NCBI RefSeq assembly: GCF_018343715.1
Contig: NZ_JAGYPL010000006.1
Span: forward strand, 70,790 to 134,789
Direction of reading: 5' to 3'
From: Bacillus sp. FJAT-49711
GTDB taxonomy: Bacteria; Bacillota; Bacilli; Bacillales; Bacillaceae_C
Length of the DNA stretch: 64,000 nucleotides
Under the pieces are notes generated by a model, which saw only the letters and a program-made list of their open reading frames with translations, was not told the origin of the DNA and ran no database searches. The stretch's first letter is position 1. Each line of letters opens with the position of its first letter. This document shows positions 54,071 through 63,381 of this stretch, piece after piece. Made by a program: the position numbers and the translations under genes.

Positions 54071-55582
54071 ATGAGTAAAATGCTGCTTGGCATTGATGTA
54101 GGAACGACAAATTGCAAGGCTGCCGTATTTGATGAAACTGGAAAATGCATGAAAATCGCCAGCCGTCCAACGAAAACTCATTATCGAGAAAATGGTCAAG
54201 CTTTCTATCGTCCAGATGAAATATGGGCAATCGTTTCTTCGAATATTAAAGAAGCGATAAAAGATCATAAGGATTCTATTGTTGTGGTTGGTATTACAAG
54301 TATGGCAGAAACTGGACTGCTCATTGATAAAAGATCAGGGCTGGCTAAAACAGAAATGATCCCATGGTTCGATAAACGAGCAATGGAAGAAGCGGAGTAT
54401 ATTTTTAAATTATCCGATCCTGTCGACCGCTTTTCTAAATCAGGATTGCGTCCAAGCTTTAAATATGGACTGCCGAAATTGCTGTGGTTAAAAAAACAAG
54501 GTTCTACTATTACAAAAGATTCCATTTGGCTTTCAGCTTCAGATTTTATTGCGTATAAGCTTACAGGTGTATTTGGAACTGATTATTCGCTTGCGGCGAG
54601 AACGTACGGATTTAGAATTGATGAGAAAAAATGGGATGTTTCATGGTTAAACTCATTTGGATTGGATGATTCATTATTTCCTACAGCACACTTGGCTGGC
54701 ACACCAATAGGAGAAGTAAATAATCAAGAATGTATGGAATACGGGTTGTCAAAAGGTACTCCTGTAGCTGTTTCGGGTCATGATCATGTTTGTGCTGCTT
54801 TAGCAGTCGGAGCGGTGAATCCTGAAACGGTTCTTGACTCTATGGGCACAGCAGAAACCTTGGTAGGTTCTTTTATAGAGCATCCACTAGGAGAAAAAGA
54901 GTTCAAATCCGGTTTATCGTATGGCTGTCATGTTGTGAAAGATCGTTATTTCTGGATGGGAGGAAATCCGTCTTCAGGTGGATCGATTGAATGGATGCGT
55001 TCTCAACTTTCAGATACTCAACTATCATATGATGAAATGCTTCGTTTGCTTTCGGAAACTACTGAAAGTCCTACTGGAATATTATATTTTCCTTATTTGT
55101 CAGGAAGCGGGGCACCGAATCCTAATCCATACGCAAAAGCTGCTTTTATCGGATTGGAAAAAAATCATGGAAGAAAAGACATCATTAAGTCGATGCTCGA
55201 AGGTACGGCTTATCAATTGAAATTAGTTCAAAAATCTGCTGAGCAAATAGCTGGAAAAGAGATTACGAAAGTAGTAGCCGTAGGCGGGGGTACGAAAAAT
55301 AAATATTGGATGCAAATAAAAGCAGATGTGTCGGGATGTACATATGCCATACCTGATATAAGCGAGTCCACTCTACTCGGAGCTGCTATGGCTGCAGGGA
55401 TTGGCAGTGGAATATATCGTAATGAACAGGAAGCCCTTGATAAAATCAGCAATCAATTTCGTAATGAAATCACTCCGATTGAAATGAATCATTCCGCTTA
55501 CCTAGCTGTTTATAAAAAAAGCTATTTAACGATGGAGAAGTTACTTCGTACGTATTATCAAAATCAACTGGGAGATGAGTAA
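54071..55582 (+). CDS. FGGY-family carbohydrate kinase
   Basis: A 503-residue kinase of the FGGY family (xylulokinase/gluconokinase/fuculokinase type). MLLGIDVGTTNCKAAVFDETGK starts domain 1, the catalytic Asp lies in SGHDHVCAALAVG, and MGTAETLVGS plus VVAVGGGTKNKYWMQIKADVSG belong to domain 2. It probably phosphorylates a ketose before aldol cleavage. The start is 2 bases after the preceding stop, with GGAGG overlapping the end of that gene. Substrate not predictable from sequence alone. Confidence 0.88.
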   Translation: MSKMLLGIDVGTTNCKAAVFDETGKCMKIASRPTKTHYRENGQAFYRPDEIWAIVSSNIKEAIKDHKDSIVVVGITSMAETGLLIDKRSGLAKTEMIPWFDKRAMEEAEYIFKLSDPVDRFSKSGLRPSFKYGLPKLLWLKKQGSTITKDSIWLSASDFIAYKLTGVFGTDYSLAARTYGFRIDEKKWDVSWLNSFGLDDSLFPTAHLAGTPIGEVNNQECMEYGLSKGTPVAVSGHDHVCAALAVGAVNPETVLDSMGTAETLVGSFIEHPLGEKEFKSGLSYGCHVVKDRYFWMGGNPSSGGSIEWMRSQLSDTQLSYDEMLRLLSETTESPTGILYFPYLSGSGAPNPNPYAKAAFIGLEKNHGRKDIIKSMLEGTAYQLKLVQKSAEQIAGKEITKVVAVGGGTKNKYWMQIKADVSGCTYAIPDISESTLLGAAMAAGIGSGIYRNEQEALDKISNQFRNEITPIEMNHSAYLAVYKKSYLTMEKLLRTYYQNQLGDE

Positions 55583-55583
55583 T

Positions 55584-56504
55584 GTGACAATAAACACGAA
55601 GCCCCAAAATGTAATAACGTTAAAGGAAATGTTAAAAACGGCTGAAGAAGGAAGTTATGCGGTTGGATCATTTTCGCCGCGTTATACGAAAATGATACGT
55701 CCAATTTTAAGTGCTGGTCAGAAATCAGCTTCTCCTTTAATTATTCAAATTTCCGAGCGGGAATTAATACGCTACGGGTTAACCCCCGCTGAGTTTGCTG
55801 AGGAATTTTATAATGTTCTTTCAAAAGAAGAAATTACGGTTCCGGTTGTACTTCACCTTGATCATACGAAAGATTTTTCGGTCATAAAGGATGCAATATC
55901 AGCAGGATTTACTTCCGTGATGATCGATGCCTCTGAACATAACCTTGCAACAAATATGAAGATAAGCAAGGAAGTTGTGGAATTTGCCCATTCCAAAGGT
56001 GTATCAGTCGAAGCCGAATTAGGTAAGATCGGGACGACTGATTTTGTCGAAACAGATTCAGATGAGGAATTATATACCGACCCCGAAGAAGCACTTCAAT
56101 TTGTACGAGAAACGAATATCGATGCATTGGCAGTTTCGGTTGGCACCGCCCATGGCGTTTATGTCGTAAAAGAACCGAAGATTGACTACGACCGATTAAA
56201 AGCCATTAGGGCATTAACGTCCGTTCACCTAGTCTTACACGGAGGATCGGACGTACCTGCAGAAATGATTCAAAAGGCGATTAATCTTGAGAACGGTGGA
56301 ATCAGCAAGGTGAATATCGCTACTGATTTAGAAAACTCGTTATTACACGCTATTGGCAGGGACGAGCGCATGACGAACGAAGAATGTAACAACCTATCTA
56401 TTAATCAATTAGAATTAGGACGGAAAGCAGTAGAAAAAACAGTTATGGAAAAAATACAAGTCTTTTTAAAAAGCAATAATCATGCCGATGATTTTAATCT
56501 GTAA
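55584..56504 (+). CDS. Class II ketose-bisphosphate aldolase family protein
   Basis: A 306-residue class II (zinc) aldolase of the FBP/tagatose-bisphosphate family (FbaA, GatY, KbaY). VVLHLDHTKDFSVIKDAI holds the catalytic Asp and first zinc His. VSVGTAHGVY and LVLHGGSDVP carry the other zinc histidines, and KVNIATDLENSL is the phosphate-binding loop. It should split a ketose-1,n-bisphosphate to DHAP plus an aldehyde. GTG at 55584, 9 bases after GGAG, is preferred. ATG at 55575 touches that site. Confidence 0.87.
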   Translation: MTINTKPQNVITLKEMLKTAEEGSYAVGSFSPRYTKMIRPILSAGQKSASPLIIQISERELIRYGLTPAEFAEEFYNVLSKEEITVPVVLHLDHTKDFSVIKDAISAGFTSVMIDASEHNLATNMKISKEVVEFAHSKGVSVEAELGKIGTTDFVETDSDEELYTDPEEALQFVRETNIDALAVSVGTAHGVYVVKEPKIDYDRLKAIRALTSVHLVLHGGSDVPAEMIQKAINLENGGISKVNIATDLENSLLHAIGRDERMTNEECNNLSINQLELGRKAVEKTVMEKIQVFLKSNNHADDFNL

Positions 56505-56514
56505 AAAGTGAGGG

Positions 56515-58983
56515 ATGGAAGTGGAACAAATGACTATTCAAGAAAATAAAAATAAGTCAAAAACGACTAACCAAACATTACATATGATTGGAAATGCCCA
56601 TCTAGACCCAGTATGGCTATGGCAATGGCAAGAAGGATTTCAAGAAACGAAAGCAACCTTTCGTTCAGCACTTGATCGAATGAAGGAATACGATGATTTC
56701 TTTTTTACAAATAGTTCGGCAGCAAATTATGAGTGGATTGAACAAAATGAACCTGAGATGTTTAGAGAGATTAAACAGAGAATCAAAGAGGGACGTTGGG
56801 AGATTGTTGGCGGCTGGTGGGTACAGCCAGATTGCAATATCCCTGGTGGCGAATCCTATGTACGTCAAGGGTTGTACGGACAGCACTATTTTCAAGAAAA
56901 ATTTGGAGTAACAGCAAAGGTCGGCTATAACGTAGACAGCTTTGGTCATCACGGCATGCTCCCGCAAATTCTTAAAAAGAGTGGAATGGATTACTACGTG
57001 TTTATGAGACCAAATCCTCAAGAGAAAGGCCTTCCGGGGCGGATATTTTGGTGGGAATCAGATGATGGATCACGCGTGCTCACATATAGAATTCCATTCG
57101 AATACTGTACTTGGGGAAAGGATATTGAGAAGCATGTTCGCAGGAATGCTGGAGAATTCAAAGAGCCGTTTAATGACTTAATGTGCTTTTATGGTGTCGG
57201 GAACCACGGAGGAGGACCGACAATTGAAAATATAGAAAGCATAAAGAGAATGAATATTGATCTGAATTTTCCAAATATGATTTTTAGTACACCTAATAAA
57301 TATTTTTCAGAAATGATAAAGAAAGATTTGCCTTATCCGGTCGTACACGATGATTTGCAGCATCATGCGAGCGGCTGTTATTCAGTCCATTCAGGCATTA
57401 AAAAGTGGAATCGGGAAGCTGAAAATTTATTGATGGCAGCTGAAAAGCTGTCTGCCATTGCAAACTGGACAACAGGCCAAAAATATCCGGAAAATTATGA
57501 TTTAGCATGGAAAAATGTTCTGTTTAACCAATTTCATGATATATTAGCGGGAACAAGCCTTCAGACTGCATACGAAGATGCTCGAAATATGCATGGAGAA
57601 GCAATGTCGATTGCAAGTAAAGGATTGAACTACGCGATACAGTCGTTGTCGTGGAGAATTGATATCGAAGAAGAAGAAGGCATGAAGCCGATTGTTGTGT
57701 TCAATCCACATTCATGGAAAAGCAAAGTGAATGTTGAACTTGAAGTTGGTGGTTTGAAGGAGTCTTATATTTTAGTAGATGACGAAGGAAATGAAGTAGC
57801 GAATCAAATAGTACAGTCTTGGGCGACTGCAGGTGGGAGATATCGAATTAGTTTTATAGCGGCATTGCCTGCTTTAGGATATAGAGTGTACAAAATTAGG
57901 AAAAAAGCGCCGAATAAGACGTTTGACACAATTAAAGCAAATGATCATGTATTGGAAAATGATACATACCGGGTTGAAATTGATCCGAAGACTGGGTTTG
58001 TTATTAGTCTATATGATAAAAATAAAAAAGTGGAATTATTAGAAGGCCCTGGTGCACGACCAGTCGTGATCAATGATAAAAGTGATACTTGGTCACATAA
58101 TGTCCTTCACTTTAATGAAGAAGTTGGTCAATTTTTTGCTAAAAGTATTAAAAGAGTTGAACATGGTCCGGTTAAATCCGTCATACGAGTGGTCAGTGAG
58201 TACGGTAAATCTACACTTATTCAGGACTTTACGATGTATCGAGAATTAAATCAAATTGATATCCATGTTACGGTAAATTGGCAAGAACAATTTAAAGCAT
58301 TAAAAATAAAATTCCCTGTTGATTTAGTTTTCCGAAAAGGCACGTATGAGATCCCATACGGTCATATTGTAAGAGAATGCAATGGTGAGGAAGAACCTGG
58401 ACAAAGCTGGATCGATATCTCAGGAACCCACCCTTCAACAGATGAAATGTATGGCCTTAGCATATTAAATGATGGAAAATATAGCTTCGACATACGTAAT
58501 AAAGAAATGAGCATTACTGTTTTACGCAGTCCTATTTACGCACATCATGACCCGCTAGTACCTGATGAAGAAGGTCAATACACATTTATTGATCAAGGCA
58601 TTCAAACATTTACGTATTCATTGGTGCCGCACGAAGGGAATTGGGAAACGGCAGGAACGGTAAAAAGAGCTGCCGAGCTAAATCAAAAACCAATTACGAT
58701 TATAGAAACATATCATAAAGGTTCCTTGCCGCAAAAGGATTCATTTATTGATGTAGATAAAGAAAATGTCATTGTAAATGTTGTTAAAAAAGCAGAGGGC
58801 AATGATGATTTAATCATTCGAGCTTACGAAACAACGAACAATCGAACGGAAGCAACAATTGTATTGCCAAAATGGAATAGGGTGATCCAGACAACATTTA
58901 AACCTTCAGAAATTAAAACATTCAGAATTCCGAAAGACTCATTAGAGGAAATATTCGAAACAAATATGTTGGAATGGGAATGA
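56515..58983 (+). CDS. GH38 alpha-mannosidase
   Basis: An 822-residue cytoplasmic glycosidase without signal peptide. The GH38 catalytic domain has the zinc site HMIGNAHLDPVWLWQWQE (H29, D31) and nucleophile D141 in GYNVDSFGHHGMLPQ. HHASGCYSVHSGIKKWNRE is also conserved, followed by middle and C-terminal beta domains. GH38 enzymes remove alpha-linked mannose, including from 2-O-mannosylglycerate in the MngB type. Being intracellular, it acts after import of the mannoside. The start could be ATG 56515, GTG 56521 or ATG 56530, and the binding site AGGG best fits the second. Confidence 0.9.
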   Translation: MEVEQMTIQENKNKSKTTNQTLHMIGNAHLDPVWLWQWQEGFQETKATFRSALDRMKEYDDFFFTNSSAANYEWIEQNEPEMFREIKQRIKEGRWEIVGGWWVQPDCNIPGGESYVRQGLYGQHYFQEKFGVTAKVGYNVDSFGHHGMLPQILKKSGMDYYVFMRPNPQEKGLPGRIFWWESDDGSRVLTYRIPFEYCTWGKDIEKHVRRNAGEFKEPFNDLMCFYGVGNHGGGPTIENIESIKRMNIDLNFPNMIFSTPNKYFSEMIKKDLPYPVVHDDLQHHASGCYSVHSGIKKWNREAENLLMAAEKLSAIANWTTGQKYPENYDLAWKNVLFNQFHDILAGTSLQTAYEDARNMHGEAMSIASKGLNYAIQSLSWRIDIEEEEGMKPIVVFNPHSWKSKVNVELEVGGLKESYILVDDEGNEVANQIVQSWATAGGRYRISFIAALPALGYRVYKIRKKAPNKTFDTIKANDHVLENDTYRVEIDPKTGFVISLYDKNKKVELLEGPGARPVVINDKSDTWSHNVLHFNEEVGQFFAKSIKRVEHGPVKSVIRVVSEYGKSTLIQDFTMYRELNQIDIHVTVNWQEQFKALKIKFPVDLVFRKGTYEIPYGHIVRECNGEEEPGQSWIDISGTHPSTDEMYGLSILNDGKYSFDIRNKEMSITVLRSPIYAHHDPLVPDEEGQYTFIDQGIQTFTYSLVPHEGNWETAGTVKRAAELNQKPITIIETYHKGSLPQKDSFIDVDKENVIVNVVKKAEGNDDLIIRAYETTNNRTEATIVLPKWNRVIQTTFKPSEIKTFRIPKDSLEEIFETNMLEWE

Positions 58984-59008
58984 TGCGGAAGGGAGGATAA
59001 TACACAGC

Positions 59009-59656
59009 ATGGAAGAAACACGTAAACAATTACAGCAGATCGGCAGTTATATGATGAAAAATCATCTGGCGTGGGGGAATGCGGGAAACATTAGTGCACG
59101 GGTTTCCGATAATCAATGTTTAATTACAGCGAGTGGTACATATTTAGGAGAATTAAGGGACGAGGATTTCGCTTTATGTACGTTAGAAGGCCATATATTG
59201 AATTCTCGAAAACCATCGAAAGAATTGCCGATGCATTCTGCTATTTATGAAGAAAGACCGGATATAAATGCTATTCTCCATGCATCTCCTTTCTATAGCA
59301 CCTTTATAGCTTGTTCCGATATTAACGTACCATCAAACATATTTGTCGAATCGATGTATTATTTAGAAAAAGTCGAAAGAGTTCCATATTATCATCCAGG
59401 ATCTGCTGATTTAGGAGAAGCTGTTAGGAAAAAAGCGAAGAACGCCAATGTATTATTTTTAGAAAATCATGGTGTACTTGTTTTTGATACGAGTATTCAA
59501 GAGGCGAGAATGAGCTTGCAAACATTGGAAATGGCATGCCGCATGATCTTAATGGCAAAAACATCAAACGTGGAATTGCAGCCTTTACCAGAAACCACTG
59601 TGAATGATTTTCTTCTTCATTCAGGATATAAGCCGAGAAGAAGGTGGGAAAATTGA
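59009..59656 (+). CDS. Class II aldolase/adducin family protein (AraD/FucA-like) with altered metal site
   Basis: A 215-residue protein matching the FucA/AraD/OtnC family: WGNAGNISARV, ITASGTYLG, ELPMHSAIYEERPD (E72), H91-A-S93, YYHPGSADLG and ENHGVLVF (H154). FucA binds zinc through H92, H94 and H155. Here the position of H94 is Ser93. OtnC-type members decarboxylate 3-oxo-tetronate-4-phosphate made by a DUF1537 kinase, and the next gene is such a kinase. The altered site makes activity uncertain. GGAGGATAA precedes the ATG. Confidence 0.85.
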   Translation: MEETRKQLQQIGSYMMKNHLAWGNAGNISARVSDNQCLITASGTYLGELRDEDFALCTLEGHILNSRKPSKELPMHSAIYEERPDINAILHASPFYSTFIACSDINVPSNIFVESMYYLEKVERVPYYHPGSADLGEAVRKKAKNANVLFLENHGVLVFDTSIQEARMSLQTLEMACRMILMAKTSNVELQPLPETTVNDFLLHSGYKPRRRWEN

Positions 59657-60927
59657 TTGGTGTCGTAGCTGACGATATTACAGGTTCTAATGATATAGGA
59701 ATCATGTTTGCAAAATCAAACTTTATTGTAGATATTTATGATTATAACGATTGGGAAAGTGACATAACGCAGTCAGACGTATTGATTTTAGATACAGATT
59801 CAAGATTTGATAATCCTGAAACGGCATACGAAAAAGCTTATGCAGCAACAAAAAAATTAAAGGATGCGGGCGCGGAAATTTTTTTAAATAAAACTTGCTC
59901 TGTTTTTCGCGGAAATATTGGTGCTGAATTCGATGCTATGCTAGACGCCTTAGGAGAAGAATTTGCAATCGTTGTCCTCGGTTTTCCTAAAAACGGACGG
60001 ACAACGATTGCAGGAATTCATTATGTGCATGGAAAAATGTTGGAGGAATCGGAATTCAAACATGATCCAATGCACCCAATGTCACAATCAAATTTAGTAA
60101 ATATATTACAAACTCAGACGAAGAGAAAAGTAGGGTTAATTGATTATAATGTTATTAAAGCAGGAGCAACTGAATTAAAATTAGAAATTCGAAAACAAAA
60201 GGAAAAGGTTAACTATCTCATTTTAGATGTGACGGAACAAGAGGATCTTCGGATTATTGCCGAGGCCGTGAAAGAAATAAAAGTCATTGGTGGAAGCTCA
60301 GCACTTGCTGAAGAACTTCCGGCTTTTTTAGAAAAAAATAAAGTAGTTAAAGATTCGATTAAGTTGCCAGAAAATATGACGAATAAAGGATTCTTTTGTG
60401 TAGCTGGAAGCCTTATGCCGCAAACCATTAGCCAGATTGAATATATGGAAGAAAAATCTGTTGTAATTGAAATGGATACAGTCTCATTACTGGAATCTTC
60501 TGATCCAAAAAATGATGTTTATTCATTAACAGAGAAAATTATAGCTTATATGGAACTAGGATTAGATGTTATTCTACACTCTTCAAATAAACAAAAGGTT
60601 GTTAAAGAGACAAAATTACACGGTCAGATGCAAGGGTTAAACAATACAGAAGTTTCAAAATGGGTATCTAATACTTTAGCAGATATCACACATTCGGTAA
60701 TTATGAAAACAGGACAAACACGATTTATTGTAGCAGGTGGGGATACTTCTGCATCCGTATGTAGGAAAATGAATATTCGTGGAATGAGAGTATGGAAGGA
60801 AATCCAGCCAGGGCTGTCTTCATGTATTACACTGTCCCATCCTTCATTTTTACTAGTTTTAAAATCTGGCAGCTTCGGCAAACCGAATTTTTTTGAAAAA
60901 GCTTTTAAACATATAAAAAATCAATAG
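59653..60927 (+). CDS. Four-carbon acid sugar kinase family protein (DUF1537, OtnK/DtnK-like)
   Basis: A 424-residue DUF1537 protein. N-terminal GVVADDITGSNDIGIMF, KTCSVFRGNIGAEFDAML and GFPKNGRTT bind the acid sugar. The C-terminal nucleotide domain includes SLMPQTISQIEY and FIVAGGDTSASVCRKMNIRGMRV. Family enzymes phosphorylate 3-oxo-tetronates, D-threonate, erythronate or related acids. TTG at 59653 overlaps the TGA of the aldolase gene (TTGA), with AAGGTGG upstream, so the pair is translationally coupled. Confidence 0.88.
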   Translation: MIGVVADDITGSNDIGIMFAKSNFIVDIYDYNDWESDITQSDVLILDTDSRFDNPETAYEKAYAATKKLKDAGAEIFLNKTCSVFRGNIGAEFDAMLDALGEEFAIVVLGFPKNGRTTIAGIHYVHGKMLEESEFKHDPMHPMSQSNLVNILQTQTKRKVGLIDYNVIKAGATELKLEIRKQKEKVNYLILDVTEQEDLRIIAEAVKEIKVIGGSSALAEELPAFLEKNKVVKDSIKLPENMTNKGFFCVAGSLMPQTISQIEYMEEKSVVIEMDTVSLLESSDPKNDVYSLTEKIIAYMELGLDVILHSSNKQKVVKETKLHGQMQGLNNTEVSKWVSNTLADITHSVIMKTGQTRFIVAGGDTSASVCRKMNIRGMRVWKEIQPGLSSCITLSHPSFLLVLKSGSFGKPNFFEKAFKHIKNQ

Positions 60928-60965
60928 TGGTATTATTTCTTTCGTTGAAGGAGTGGGTCATTTTG

Positions 60966-61769
60966 ATGGCTGTAGAGAGACAAAAAAAGATTAAAGAATT
61001 GTTGCTTAAAAATGGGAGTGTTCATGCCAATGATCTAGTCCAGGGATTTGGTGTATCAAAGGAAACCATTCGACGAGATTTGAATCAAATGGAAAAGGAA
61101 GGAATTATTGAAAAAAAATATGGTGGTGCGATCTTAATTGGAGATGAGCGAAAACCTGATTTCATATTACCGCTCCATCAAAGAAAGCTGCAATATTTTG
61201 AAGAGAAAAATGAAATTGGAAAAAGAGCTGCACAATTAGTTCAAGATGGTCAGATTATTATTCTTGATGCCGGAACGACAACATGGTGCACCGCAAAATA
61301 TTTACACCATTTAGAAAAGATAACGGTTATATCGAATGGATTGAATGTTGTCGAAGAAAGCAGCAAGAATGATTCTGCATCCATTTATTTACTTGGCGGC
61401 CAATTGAGGAAAAATTCAATGAGTTTAGTTGGTCCTCAAGTGGAAAGTGAACTGAAAAAATATAATGCAGACTATGTATTTCTTGGTGCATCAGGTTTTT
61501 CTTTGAGCCATGGTTTTATGAGTTCGGATTTGTATGAAGCGGAAATAAAAAGAGCGATGGTTAGAGCAGGCCGAAAGGTAGTAATGCTAGCAGACCATAG
61601 CAAATTTGAAAGAAATGGTCTTACTACTTTTTGTGGTTTTGAGGATATTGACGTGCTTATTACGAGCGATTTAGTAAGGGAGGATGTACGTCAAGATATC
61701 GAAAAATTAGGAGTTGAAGTAATTGCCATCTCATATATGGAGCAAGCACTCGAAGGGAGTAACAAGTGA
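60966..61769 (+). CDS. DeoR-family transcriptional regulator
   Basis: A 267-residue DeoR/GlpR regulator. An N-terminal winged HTH (RQKKIKELLLKNGSVHAND, GVSKETIRRDLNQMEKEGII) is followed by a sugar-phosphate sensor domain with LDAGTTTWCTAKYL, DYVFLGASGFS and MLADHSKFERNG. It is likely a repressor released by a phosphosugar intermediate of the operon. The best operator candidates are the A-rich direct repeats at 48467-48506. ATG at 60966 (or TTG just before) behind AAGGAGTGGG. Confidence 0.88.
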   Translation: MAVERQKKIKELLLKNGSVHANDLVQGFGVSKETIRRDLNQMEKEGIIEKKYGGAILIGDERKPDFILPLHQRKLQYFEEKNEIGKRAAQLVQDGQIIILDAGTTTWCTAKYLHHLEKITVISNGLNVVEESSKNDSASIYLLGGQLRKNSMSLVGPQVESELKKYNADYVFLGASGFSLSHGFMSSDLYEAEIKRAMVRAGRKVVMLADHSKFERNGLTTFCGFEDIDVLITSDLVREDVRQDIEKLGVEVIAISYMEQALEGSNK

Positions 61770-62401
61770 AGACTGAAGTTGAAAAATTAGTGGGAAAGTA
61801 TCCAGAGTTGTCTGTCTGCAGCCAATTTATACTAGAAGCATTTCAACTATTAAAAGAGGCGTATCACAACAGAGGTAAGGTTCTTCTCTGCGGCAATGGA
61901 GGAAGTGCTTCAGATTGTGAACATATCGTTGGTGAATTAATGAAAGGTTTTAAATTAAAACGGCCTGTAGATGATTCATTTAAACAAAAAATAGAGCGCA
62001 GCTTTCCAAATGACTCTGATTATATATCTAGTCATTTACAAGGTGCGCTTCCTGCTATTTCTTTAGTGAGCCAATCATCCTTAATTAGTGCATTTGCAAA
62101 TGATGTTGCCGCAGATATGATATTCGCTCAACAAGTGTTCGGATATGGAAAAGAAGGTGACGTATTAATTGGTTTAAGCACTTCAGGGAATTCCGTAAAT
62201 GTCATTCATGCTTTAAAAGTAGCCAAAACAATCGGATTAAAAACGATAGGATTGACAGGGGAAAATGGGGGAGAAATGAAGGACATATGCGATGTAACAA
62301 TCTGTGTTCCGTTTGAAGAAACATTAGATATTCAAGAGAGGCATTTACCGATCTACCATACACTTTGCATTATGTTGGAGGAGGAGTTTTTTACACAATG
62401 A
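61766..62401 (+). CDS. SIS-domain phosphosugar isomerase (GmhA-like, second copy)
   Basis: A 211-residue SIS protein. LLCGNGGSASDCEHIVGELM and LIGLSTSGNSVNVIHAL form the phosphosugar site. Both E. coli GmhA catalytic residues are kept: Glu65 (V-G-E-L) and His180 (PIYHTLC). An insertion of about 25 residues (FKLKRPVDDSFKQKIERSF region) follows the first motif. GTG start overlaps the preceding stop (GTGA). A heptose- or hexose-phosphate aldose-ketose isomerase is the likely role. Confidence 0.85.
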   Translation: MKTEVEKLVGKYPELSVCSQFILEAFQLLKEAYHNRGKVLLCGNGGSASDCEHIVGELMKGFKLKRPVDDSFKQKIERSFPNDSDYISSHLQGALPAISLVSQSSLISAFANDVAADMIFAQQVFGYGKEGDVLIGLSTSGNSVNVIHALKVAKTIGLKTIGLTGENGGEMKDICDVTICVPFEETLDIQERHLPIYHTLCIMLEEEFFTQ

Positions 62402-63381
62402 AGATCCTAGCTGGAATCGATATTGGAGGAACAAAATGTGCAGTTTCAATTGGAAAAGCAACAAACCAAACGATAGAAATATTGACGAAAAAACAATTTC
62501 CTACACCTGAATCTCCACATTTAGCACTAGAAATGATGTTAGAAACACTTGAAACATTATTAGTTGAAAGCAATATCGCTTCTATTGATTCGATTGGTAT
62601 TAGCTGTGGAAGTCCTTTAGACAGTAAAAGAGGACTCATTCTTTCCCCTCCAAACTTACCAAATTGGGATCATATAGATGTGATTACACCTTTTCAAAAA
62701 CGTTTCAAAGTTCCAGTCGGCCTGCAAAACGATGCTAACGCTTGTGCGCTTGCGGAGTGGAAGTGGGGATCCGGAAAAGGATGTCATAACATGGTGTTCT
62801 TAACATTTGGAACCGGGATGGGTGCTGGCCTTATTTTAAATGGGAGATTATATTCAGGAACGAATGATAATGCCGGTGAAGTGGGGCATGTCCGCTTAGA
62901 AGATGACGGTCCAATTGGATATGGGAAAGCTGGCTCATTTGAAGGGTTTTGCAGTGGCGGGGGAATAGCTCAATTGGCTCAAGTGAAAGCAAAAGAACAT
63001 ATTGCAAATGGCGAATCTACTTTATTTTGTCCTAGCATGGATGACATTCATTCAATTACTACGAAAAAGGTAGGTGAGGCAGCACAATTAGGTGATAAAT
63101 TAGCTATTGAAGTTTTTCAAACTGTTGCAAAAAAACTTGGAAAAGGACTAGCCATCATAGTAGATATTTTGAATCCAGAACGAATCGTAATAGGCAGTAT
63201 TTATGGTCGGCAACAATCTTTATTAGAACCTATGACAATGCAAGTCTTGCAACAAGAGGCCCTTCCGCAATCATTAGCAGTTTGCAAGATTGTCACTGCT
63301 GGATTAGGAGAGCAAGTAGGAGACTTCGCCAGCTTGTCTGTTGCATTAGACAAGTTAGAATCGGAGGAGGAACGTTCATGA
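62398..63381 (+). CDS. ROK-family protein (second copy, zinc cysteines lost)
   Basis: A 327-residue ROK protein without HTH. ATP site LAGIDIGGTKCAVSIG, catalytic Asp in LQNDANACALAEW, LTFGTGMGAGLIL. In the zinc motif only H164 and E182 remain. The three cysteines of C-x-C-G-x2-G-C are I173, Y175 and S180. The ATP and Asp positions being whole, a zinc-free kinase is possible. ATG at 62398 overlaps the preceding TGA (ATGA). A longer frame from 62365 overlaps the SIS gene. Confidence 0.85.
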   Translation: MKILAGIDIGGTKCAVSIGKATNQTIEILTKKQFPTPESPHLALEMMLETLETLLVESNIASIDSIGISCGSPLDSKRGLILSPPNLPNWDHIDVITPFQKRFKVPVGLQNDANACALAEWKWGSGKGCHNMVFLTFGTGMGAGLILNGRLYSGTNDNAGEVGHVRLEDDGPIGYGKAGSFEGFCSGGGIAQLAQVKAKEHIANGESTLFCPSMDDIHSITTKKVGEAAQLGDKLAIEVFQTVAKKLGKGLAIIVDILNPERIVIGSIYGRQQSLLEPMTMQVLQQEALPQSLAVCKIVTAGLGEQVGDFASLSVALDKLESEEERS

